In this document: positions 1 to 5,950 of the stretch, one piece after another
How positions within the stretch are numbered: the stretch's first letter is position 1
Layout of the letters: each line of letters opens with the position of its first letter
Origin: an uncultured Paracoccaceae bacterium
Lineage (GTDB): Bacteria > Pseudomonadota > Alphaproteobacteria > Rhodobacterales > Rhodobacteraceae
Length of the DNA stretch: 7,248 bases
Assembly (NCBI GenBank): GCA_937132145.1
Contig: CAKZNY010000404.1
Location: 1 to 7,248, forward strand
Direction: 5' to 3'
Made by a program: the position numbers and the translations under genes
The notes under the pieces: model-generated
What the model was told of the DNA's origin: nothing
Seen by the model: only the letters and a program-made list of their open reading frames with translations
Databases searched by the model: none

Positions 1-778
<778 letters not shown>

Positions 779-817
779 TCAGAAAATACAGTTCCAACCC
801 GCTATCTAATACTCCAC

Positions 818-842
818 GACGCAGTCGACCAGCCCCTGCGTC
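818..842. repeat. Perfect 7-bp inverted repeat in the fdx leader side
   Basis: GACGCAG (818-824) and CTGCGTC (836-842) form a perfect dyad around an 11-nt loop, about 50-75 nt upstream of the fdx start. On the plus strand it is followed by ACATTTTA, only a weak T-run, so it is a poor terminator in that direction; on the minus strand no T-run follows. It may be an mRNA leader hairpin or an operator for fdx. The structure is seen directly; any function is inference. Confidence 0.4.
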
Positions 843-966
843 ACATTTTATCGTGACCATTCACCCATCGGCGCTGAAACGACAGGTGAAGGGTTTTCTG
901 ACGGCCACCTCTCGGCCGATTTCCGCCTTGTCGACCCACCAGTTCGCGCGTGGCCCAGCCAAAGTG

Positions 967-981
967 TTAACCAATCCTTAA
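967..981 (+). promoter_or_regulatory. CtrA-type binding box
   Basis: The bases TTAA-CCAATCC-TTAA match the full CtrA consensus TTAA-N7-TTAA, and the second half continues as TTAAC, as favoured by CtrA. The site ends 71 bp before the RTX start codon and overlaps the -35 of the promoter at 978-1005, the usual geometry of a CtrA-activated promoter. CtrA is the alphaproteobacterial response regulator that in Rhodobacterales controls motility, gene transfer agents and related functions. The box lies about 200 bp from the fdx start, so the RTX gene is the more likely target. The match is seen; binding is inferred. Confidence 0.68.
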
Positions 982-1005
982 CAGATCGTTAGGATTTTAT
1001 ATAAG
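978..1005 (+). promoter_or_regulatory. Housekeeping-type promoter for the RTX gene
   Basis: The -35 is TTAACA (978-983, five of six bases of TTGACA) and the -10 is TATAAG (1000-1005), separated by 16 bp. Transcription would begin near 1012, giving a leader of about 40 nt. The -35 is embedded in the right half of the CtrA box, so this promoter is probably activated, or at least controlled, by CtrA. Confidence 0.55.
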
Positions 1006-1052
1006 TTTGTGCGAAATCCCCCTTATCGAGATTTAACGGATGGGGTCGGGAT

Positions 1053-2114
1053 ATGCCCAAGATCAAAATTAACGCAACGAGCGCCGGATTTTTCAATTTG
1101 TCACCGCTTGGCGACGCGCTGGCGCCTAATGTATTCCTGAAAACGGCTGTGAATATCCGTGGTTTGATAAGCGCGGCGCCGACCGATTGGGAAACTTCCG
1201 AAAGCCGGATGTACGATGATTTCGGCATCGATCTGACCGCAACCATGTCGGATGGCGTTAATAAACTCGGGGCGCAGGCGCGAATCGAGATCACTGAAAT
1301 TGTGTATTTCCGCATTGAGGATGGCGAAAAAATCGTGACTGCCACGATGACATTCCCCGAACCCATCAGCTTGATCGCCACGTATGATCAAATCTCGCTG
1401 GACACTTACGGCTGGATCGCGGAGGCAGGCCGCGCTCTTGAGGACATCATCCAAACCGACGGTTTCATCTTCAACGGCGGGGATGGTGACGATATTTTTG
1501 CGCCGCACACCACTATTCTGCCCAGCTACGCTGATAATATTTTGCGCGGGCGCGGCGGGGATGACCATCTGACAGGCGGGCTTGGAAACGACAAAATCAA
1601 AGGCGGTACGGGCGATGATGTATTGATTGATCCCGCCGGAACCAACTTTCTAAGTGGACAGGCAGGGGATGATATCTTGCGGCTTGGCGATGGCTCGGAC
1701 GGAAGCATCGCCAAGGGTGGGCGCGGGAATGATCAGCTGTTTTCGGGCGCGGGCAACGATACCCTTCGCGGCGGCGCGGGTGATGATATTCTGAATGGCG
1801 GGGGCGGAGATGACAGACTTTTTGGGGGGCGTGGCAACGATGTTCTGGAGGGCGGGTCTGGTTCGGATTTTCTTAAAGGCCATCAAGGCGCGGACCAGTT
1901 TGTGTTTAACACCGAAGATCAGGGGCGTGACCGGATCGCGGATTTTACCGACAATATCGACTTGATGGTTCTTAGCGGCTTGGCCGGTTTTGATGCCCTG
2001 ACAATCACCCAAGATGGTAACGATACGTTAATCACTTGGGGCGGTGACAGCGACATCACGCTGACAAATTTCGACAGCGCCCTGCTGGACGCTGACGATT
2101 TTATGTTTATCTAA
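1053..2114 (+). CDS. RTX calcium-binding protein, probable type I secretion substrate
   Basis: 353 residues with no N-terminal signal peptide, as expected for type I secretion. Residues 1-138 form a domain I do not recognise: no protease HExxH, lipase GxSxG or other catalytic motif is visible. Residues 141-149 hold one isolated nonapeptide and residues 165-283 the main array of GGxGxDxUx repeats, which bind calcium in a parallel beta-roll once outside the cell. After the array, residues 284-353 show the motif FxF...GxDxIxDF at 283-298, and the chain ends DADDFMFI, an acidic-hydrophobic end typical of type I secretion signals. The start is ATG at 1053; an ATG at 1040 is out of frame, and the purine-rich GGGGTCGGG upstream is an imperfect ribosome-binding site. 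No ABC exporter or membrane fusion protein gene is in the window, so export would depend on distant genes. It could be a surface protein, adhesin or extracellular effector; the family call is firm, the role is not known. Confidence 0.9.
   Translation: MPKIKINATSAGFFNLSPLGDALAPNVFLKTAVNIRGLISAAPTDWETSESRMYDDFGIDLTATMSDGVNKLGAQARIEITEIVYFRIEDGEKIVTATMTFPEPISLIATYDQISLDTYGWIAEAGRALEDIIQTDGFIFNGGDGDDIFAPHTTILPSYADNILRGRGGDDHLTGGLGNDKIKGGTGDDVLIDPAGTNFLSGQAGDDILRLGDGSDGSIAKGGRGNDQLFSGAGNDTLRGGAGDDILNGGGGDDRLFGGRGNDVLEGGSGSDFLKGHQGADQFVFNTEDQGRDRIADFTDNIDLMVLSGLAGFDALTITQDGNDTLITWGGDSDITLTNFDSALLDADDFMFI
1473..1901 (+). repeat. RTX nonapeptide repeat array within the coding sequence
   Basis: About eleven recognisable nonapeptides encode GGxGxDxUx. 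Good copies are at residues 141-149, 165-173, 174-182, 183-191, 201-209, 221-229, 230-238, 239-247, 248-256 and 257-265; 266-274 (EGGSGSDFL) and 275-283 (KGHQGADQF) decay towards the C-terminus. Residues 192-200 (IDPAGTNFL) and 210-220 (rich in Gly, Asp and Ser) keep the spacing only roughly and split the beta-roll into blocks. Residues 150-164 form a 15-residue insertion between the first copy and the rest. The DNA copies have diverged in sequence, so the array is old rather than a recent tandem expansion. Confidence 0.9.
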
Positions 2115-2127
2115 GCCGCACTTTAGC

Positions 2128-2139
2128 CGGATTAATCCG
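2128..2139. repeat. 12-bp perfect palindrome at the convergent junction
   Basis: CGGATTAATCCG is self-complementary and covers the degP stop codon; the RTX gene ends 13 bp to its left. With no loop and no T-run it is not a convincing intrinsic terminator for either gene. No better terminator is seen in the 17-bp gap, so transcripts of the two genes may overlap at their 3' ends. Confidence 0.35.
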
Positions 2140-3586
2140 CAAGCGAGATCGCCACGAACCGTTTGTCGCCATCGCGGTGCACCAGCAGCAGAATCGATGT
2201 GCGTCCACCGGATTTGGCGGCCGCGATCCGCTCCGTTACATCCGTCGGAGAGGTCACCGCTTTCTGGCCAATTTCCATAATAATATCACCGGCGCGCAAA
2301 CCTTTTTCAAAGGCGACCGAGGCCTCGTCCACACCCATGATCAAAACGCCTTCGGTGTAACCGTCCAGACCAAACTGGTTTAGGTTCTCGGCACTTAGCG
2401 TACCCAGCGTTAGTCCGTTTGTGTCAAAATCGGGCATGTCACCGGATACTGGCGGGGTTAGCGACGTTAAAATCGCCTCTTCCAGACGGCCTAGATCGAC
2501 CAGAAACGTCTGGGTTTTTCCGTCGCGAACGACCACCACTCGCACAGCTTTGCCCACATCGGCATCGCCGACCATACGCACCAGCGCACGGGTGCTTTCA
2601 ACTTCGATGCCGTCAAAGGTGATGATCACATCGCCCGGCATAATGCCCGCATCGCCCGCAGGGCCAACCATAACATCCGTTACCAAAGCCCCCGTTGTGG
2701 CGTCTAGATTTAGCGCCTCGGCGATATCTTCGCTGATGTCCTGAATACGAACGCCGAGCCAGCCACGACGCGTCTCGCCGTACTCGATCAATTGATTAAC
2801 AACACGTGAAACCACCGCCGAGGACATAGAGAACCCGATCCCGATTGACCCGCCCGTAGGCGACAGAATCGCGGTGTTCACCCCGATCACCTGACCATCC
2901 ATATTGAACAATGGTCCGCCGGAATTGCCACGGTTAATCGCCGCGTCCGTCTGGATGAAATCATCGTAGGAACCTGACAGCGAACGGTTGCGCGCCGAAA
3001 TAATCCCTGCCGAAACCGAGAACCCCTGCCCCAGTGGATTGCCGATCGCCAACACCCAATCCCCTACACGGGCGGCATCGGAATCGCCGAATTTCACGAA
3101 CGGCAACGGCATTTCGGATTCAACTTTCAGCACAGCGATGTCGGTTTTCACATCCCTGCCCACGACTGTCGCGATCAGGGTTTCGCCGTCAAAAAACTCG
3201 ATCATAATCTCGTCGGAATCCACGATCACATGGTTATTCGTAACGATATATCCGTCTGCCGAGATGATGAAACCGGACCCGAGCGCATTGCCACGGCGGC
3301 GCGGTTTATCTTGCTGGCCTTCTTGAAAGTCCTCGAACAAATCCTCTAGCGGCGAGCCTTCGGGCACCATCGGCCCATTACCCGATATGCCGGGCAAGGT
3401 CACCGTTGTGACGATATTCACCACCGCCGGGCTGATTTCCTCGACCAGATCCGCCAGACTGTCGCCCGCTGCGCGCGATTGGCCTGGCGTTGGCATGATT
3501 ATCAAAATCAGGGCAAATGCCGAGATCAGCATCGCGAACGAGGCGCGAATATAGCCCGTGCGACTAAGGGTTCTGGAATGGCTCAA
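2132..3586 (-). CDS. degP: Do/DegP-family periplasmic serine protease
   Basis: 484 residues, the usual length of Do-family proteins. It degrades or holds misfolded envelope proteins in the periplasm. In order: a positively charged start with a hydrophobic segment at about 17-31 and probable signal cleavage near SRA-A (37-40); a trypsin-like domain with the triad His119 (TNNHV), Asp149 (KTDIAVL) and Ser222 (RGNSGGP); PDZ1 at about 274-366, beginning RRGWLGV; and PDZ2 at about 390-480. The LA-loop region (64-97) is short and ends in a basic KPRRR stretch. The start is TTG at 3584-3586, chosen because AGGAG stands 8 nt upstream and the next Met (residue 19) would remove the basic end of the signal peptide. 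It lies 115 bp downstream of DUF2065, with a terminator-like hairpin between, and convergent with the RTX gene. DegP and DegQ types cannot be separated here; mucD is another name in use. Confidence 0.95.
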   Translation of the reverse strand: MSHSRTLSRTGYIRASFAMLISAFALILIIMPTPGQSRAAGDSLADLVEEISPAVVNIVTTVTLPGISGNGPMVPEGSPLEDLFEDFQEGQQDKPRRRGNALGSGFIISADGYIVTNNHVIVDSDEIMIEFFDGETLIATVVGRDVKTDIAVLKVESEMPLPFVKFGDSDAARVGDWVLAIGNPLGQGFSVSAGIISARNRSLSGSYDDFIQTDAAINRGNSGGPLFNMDGQVIGVNTAILSPTGGSIGIGFSMSSAVVSRVVNQLIEYGETRRGWLGVRIQDISEDIAEALNLDATTGALVTDVMVGPAGDAGIMPGDVIITFDGIEVESTRALVRMVGDADVGKAVRVVVVRDGKTQTFLVDLGRLEEAILTSLTPPVSGDMPDFDTNGLTLGTLSAENLNQFGLDGYTEGVLIMGVDEASVAFEKGLRAGDIIMEIGQKAVTSPTDVTERIAAAKSGGRTSILLLVHRDGDKRFVAISLAD

Positions 3587-3594
3587 CGGTTTGA

Positions 3595-3599
3595 CTCCT
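3595..3599 (-). promoter_or_regulatory. Ribosome-binding site fixing the degP TTG start
   Basis: AGGAG on the minus strand with an 8-nt spacer to TTG (3584-3586). It is the only good Shine-Dalgarno near the beginning of this frame, and it supports the non-ATG start. Confidence 0.75.
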
Positions 3600-3604
3600 G
3601 CTTG

Positions 3605-3631
3605 AAAAAATGACGCGCCGAAACGGCCGCG
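3605..3631 (-). terminator. Terminator-like hairpin between DUF2065 and degP
   Basis: On the minus strand CGCG(G)CCG, a TTT loop and CGGCGCG form a 7-bp all-GC stem with one bulged base, followed by TCA and six Ts (3610-3605). This is the form of an intrinsic terminator. It would end transcripts arriving from gor-hflK-hflC-DUF2065. The T-run stops 5 nt before the degP Shine-Dalgarno, so it could also act as an attenuator in the degP leader, or partly hide the ribosome-binding site. If it terminates fully, degP needs its own promoter in 3632-3701 or one overlapping the hairpin; I see no strong consensus promoter there. Confidence 0.55.
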
Positions 3632-3701
3632 CCTAACCTCCCTTACAAACTGCTACTATTTCACAAGAAATCAAGCGACTACGTGTCACATAAACGTCAG
3701 A

Positions 3702-3890
3702 TCAGCCGCGAGCCGCCCAAACGAGCAGAACTCCGCCTGCTAGAATGACCAATCCCATCGTGCGTGTGCGTTCCGGCCCGATCTGGCGCAGCATATCCAA
3801 CAGCTGCTCCAAACGCGAAGGGGCCAGTGCAAGCACCAGCCCCTCTACAATAGCTATGATACCTAATCCAAACAGGATGTCGGTTAGCAT
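3702..3890 (-). CDS. DUF2065 (YjeT-like) small inner-membrane protein
   Basis: 62 residues, nearly all accounted for by two membrane segments at about 4-23 and 45-60, joined by a charged linker with Arg26, Glu28, Asp32, Arg35 and Glu40-Arg41. A short glycine-rich first helix followed by Ala-Pro-Ser-Arg and a second Gly-Leu-Val helix is the pattern of DUF2065, the YjeT family, which sits next to hflC in many proteobacteria. The start ATG (3888-3890) follows the hflC stop by 7 nt, with only a weak AAAAG as ribosome-binding site, so translation is probably coupled to hflC. Function is unknown. Its constant place beside hflKC suggests a role with the HflKC-FtsH complex, which is inference. No lipobox or catalytic residue is visible. 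Confidence 0.85.
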   Translation of the reverse strand: MLTDILFGLGIIAIVEGLVLALAPSRLEQLLDMLRQIGPERTRTMGLVILAGGVLLVWAARG

Positions 3891-3897
3891 CTTTTGT

Positions 3898-4767
3898 TTA
3901 GTCCAACCCGTCCGATTTCAGGAAGGTGAAGAATTCGCTGTCAGGCGAAAGGATCATTGTGGTGGTGCTACCCTGCAAAGCTATCTCGTAGGCTGCAAGC
4001 GAACGATAGAAAGCGAAGAAATCTGGATCGCGGGAATAGGCAGCCGCGAAGATCGCGTTGCTTTTTGCGTCCGCTTCACCGCGAATGATCTCGCTGTCAC
4101 GTTGCGCCGCAGACACCAGTTCTACTGCTGTACGATCAGCGGCGGCACGAACAACTTGTGCTGCCTCGTTACCACGCGCGCGTTCATCGGCAGCCTCACG
4201 TTCACGTTCGGCACGCATACGTGCGAATGTGGCTTCAAGGTTCTGCGTAGGTAGATCAGCCCGTTTGATACGCACATCAACCACTTCAATCCCGAGGTTC
4301 TCGGATTCTGAAGCCGCAATATCACGGATACGGTTCATCAATGCAACACGACCCTCGGAGAGGATTTCGTCGGATGTAACCGAACCCAGAACTTCACGCA
4401 AACTGGCGTTGACAATACGTCCAAGACGAGATTCAGCCGACGCAACGCCGCCCGTACCAACCGCTAGACGGAACTGGACCACATCGGCAATCCGGTACCG
4501 CGCAAACGCGTCCACAACCAAACGACGGTCATCCAGCGGGGTCACTTCCATCGGAGGCGTGTCCAGCGAAAGGATACGGTCGTCGTATCTTACGACTTCC
4601 TGAATGAACGGAATCTTGAAAAACAGACCCGGATCCTTTTTAACGGCTTTCACCTGACCAAATTGCAAGACCAGAACTTTTTCACGCTCGTCCACGATAA
4701 AGATCGAGGAAGATGCGAGGAAGGCGATGACGACTAGTACGCCACCGATAATAGGCAAACGGTTCAT
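3898..4767 (-). CDS. hflC: HflC, SPFH-family modulator of FtsH
   Basis: 289 residues, normal length for HflC. A single membrane anchor at about 5-25 is followed by SIFIVDEREKVLVLQFG, the classic HflC opening of the SPFH/band-7 domain (about 20-180). A charged, Ala/Glu/Arg-rich helix (about 180-240, RAERERE...) is the coiled coil that packs against HflK. The conserved tail LSPDSEFFTFLK (273-284) is present. HflC pairs with HflK in a large cage on the periplasmic side of the inner membrane around the FtsH protease, limiting which membrane proteins FtsH degrades. The start is ATG at 4765-4767, sharing one base with the hflK stop (TAATG), so the two are almost certainly co-translated in equal amounts. 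DUF2065 follows 7 nt after the stop. Confidence 0.97.
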   Translation of the reverse strand: MNRLPIIGGVLVVIAFLASSSIFIVDEREKVLVLQFGQVKAVKKDPGLFFKIPFIQEVVRYDDRILSLDTPPMEVTPLDDRRLVVDAFARYRIADVVQFRLAVGTGGVASAESRLGRIVNASLREVLGSVTSDEILSEGRVALMNRIRDIAASESENLGIEVVDVRIKRADLPTQNLEATFARMRAEREREAADERARGNEAAQVVRAAADRTAVELVSAAQRDSEIIRGEADAKSNAIFAAAYSRDPDFFAFYRSLAAYEIALQGSTTTMILSPDSEFFTFLKSDGLD

Positions 4768-5879
4768 TAGTTTGACCCTCCTTTAATAAGCTCGTTCAGC
4801 GGCAAGTAGGGCACGACACCCGATCCGCTTGCGTCTTCGTCAATGATGATTTTCGTAACATCGGCAAACACACGTTCCATTGTTTCAAGGTACAAACGCT
4901 TGCGGGTAACTTCTTTGGCCTTGGCGTATTCCTCGTAAACAGCGAGGAAACGGCTGGCTTCACCTGTTGCGATGTTGACCACTTGGGCGCGGTACGCTTC
5001 AGCAGTTTGCAATATCTGCACCGAAGAACCACGGGCCGCAGCCAGACGTTCGTTCGCATAAGCATCAGCGCGTTTTTCCAGCGTATCACGTTCTTGTTCA
5101 GCTGCCTGAACATCACGGAAGGCATCAATAACCTCGACGGGCGGATCGGCCTTGTCGAAGTTCAAACGAACGATGTTTATGCCCGAGTTATAGCTGTCCA
5201 GCGTGCCCTGAATAAGTTCGCTAACCTCTTGCGAGATCGACGCACGGTCACGGTTCAGGATTGGTGACAGATTGGAACGCCCAATAACTTCACGCATTGC
5301 GGATTCGGACACGACACGAATAGTTTCCTGCGGGTCGGCCAAGTTGAACAAGAACTTCGGCGCGTCGTTGATGTTCCAGACAACCTGGAAATCAATGTCC
5401 ACGATGTTCTCGTCACCCGTCAGCATCAAGCCTTCTTCAAGACGGCTGCCACGGGCGCCGACACCAATATCTTCGGTGTTCTCGCGCGTTACCGGCAAGA
5501 TTTGTTTCGTAATAACCGGCCAAGGTGCAAAATTCAGACCCGAGTTGCCAGTTGCGTAATATTTACCGAACATCAGCTCGACCGACTGCTCCTCGGGTTT
5601 AACCGAGTAGAAAGACGAAAACGCCCAGAGCGCCAAGGCACCCAGCGCAATCAACCCGATCGGGCCTTTGCCCAATCCACCGCCGCTGCCAGCACCGTTA
5701 GAGCCACCGCCACCGCGACCGCCTAACAGGACTTTAAGTTGTTCGGAACCTTTGCGAACCAGCTCGTCAATATCAGGAATCGGAGGAGGTTGCCCACCCT
5801 GATTGCCCTTATTGCGATCATCGTCGCCGCCATTGTTGCCGCCGCCCCATGGGCCACCGGAGTTACTCGAATTTGGCAT
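4767..5879 (-). CDS. hflK: HflK, SPFH-family modulator of FtsH
   Basis: 370 residues. The first 70 are a cytoplasmic tail very rich in Gly, Asn and Pro (GGPWGGGNNGG near the start, then a polyglycine stretch at about 54-70), typical of HflK. A membrane anchor lies at about 72-91, with SVKPEEQSVELMFGKY opening the band-7 domain (about 92-255). A long charged helix (about 255-330, beginning QAAEQERDTLEKRADAYANE) forms the coiled coil with HflC. The tail VVPYLPLNEL (355-364) is the conserved HflK ending. The start is ATG at 5877-5879 with AAGGA (5891-5895) and GAAGAG upstream. The product binds HflC and FtsH at the inner membrane. It begins 71 bp after gor; that gap carries a 15-bp palindrome and a possible promoter, so it may be driven separately from gor. 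Confidence 0.97.
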   Translation of the reverse strand: MPNSSNSGGPWGGGNNGGDDDRNKGNQGGQPPPIPDIDELVRKGSEQLKVLLGGRGGGGSNGAGSGGGLGKGPIGLIALGALALWAFSSFYSVKPEEQSVELMFGKYYATGNSGLNFAPWPVITKQILPVTRENTEDIGVGARGSRLEEGLMLTGDENIVDIDFQVVWNINDAPKFLFNLADPQETIRVVSESAMREVIGRSNLSPILNRDRASISQEVSELIQGTLDSYNSGINIVRLNFDKADPPVEVIDAFRDVQAAEQERDTLEKRADAYANERLAAARGSSVQILQTAEAYRAQVVNIATGEASRFLAVYEEYAKAKEVTRKRLYLETMERVFADVTKIIIDEDASGSGVVPYLPLNELIKGGSN

Positions 5880-5907
5880 GTATCTGCTCTTCCTTCGGTT
5901 AAAGATT

Positions 5908-5922
5908 ATTCTGTCACAGAAT
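5908..5922. promoter_or_regulatory. Perfect 15-bp palindrome between gor and hflK
   Basis: ATTCTGT and ACAGAAT are exact inverted arms around a single central base, 28 bp upstream of the hflK start. The arms with a one-base centre are too tight to fold as an RNA hairpin, which favours a protein-binding operator. It matches none of the operators I can name with confidence: not the alphaproteobacterial LexA GTTC-N7-GTTC site and not the FNR TTGAT-N4-ATCAA site. It overlaps the -10 of the weak promoter candidate at 5920-5948, as a repressor site might. Confidence 0.45.
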
Positions 5923-5948
5923 GTGCTTATTTTTTGGGAAATTTCAAG
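5920..5948 (-). promoter_or_regulatory. Weak candidate promoter for hflKC
   Basis: On the minus strand CTTGAA (5948-5943) and CACATT (5925-5920) are separated by 17 bp. CTTGAA is the -35 favoured by heat-shock sigma factor RpoH, which would suit a protein quality-control operon, but the -10 is poor. This is a suggestion only; hflK may simply be read from the gor promoter outside the window. Confidence 0.25.
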
Positions 5949-5950
5949 GG

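Noticed and set aside
853..981. GTG-initiated 42-codon plus-strand frame ending at the CtrA box
   Set aside because: No ribosome-binding site and no recognisable motif; its stop codon is the TAA inside the CtrA box. Kept only as part of the intergenic-region finding.
989..1381. Minus-strand open frame of 130 codons opposite the RTX N-terminal region
   Set aside because: It covers the RTX promoter and start in antisense, has no ribosome-binding site or motif, and reads as a shadow of the plus-strand gene.
1545..1901. Regular short repeats that could suggest a CRISPR-like or tandem DNA array
   Set aside because: The periodicity is 27 bp and in frame, each unit encodes GGxGxDxUx, and the DNA units differ from each other; it is a protein repeat.
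3658..3671. Small inverted repeat ATTTC-N4-GAAAT upstream of degP
   Set aside because: Arms of 5 bp in AT-rich sequence are expected by chance and no known operator matches.
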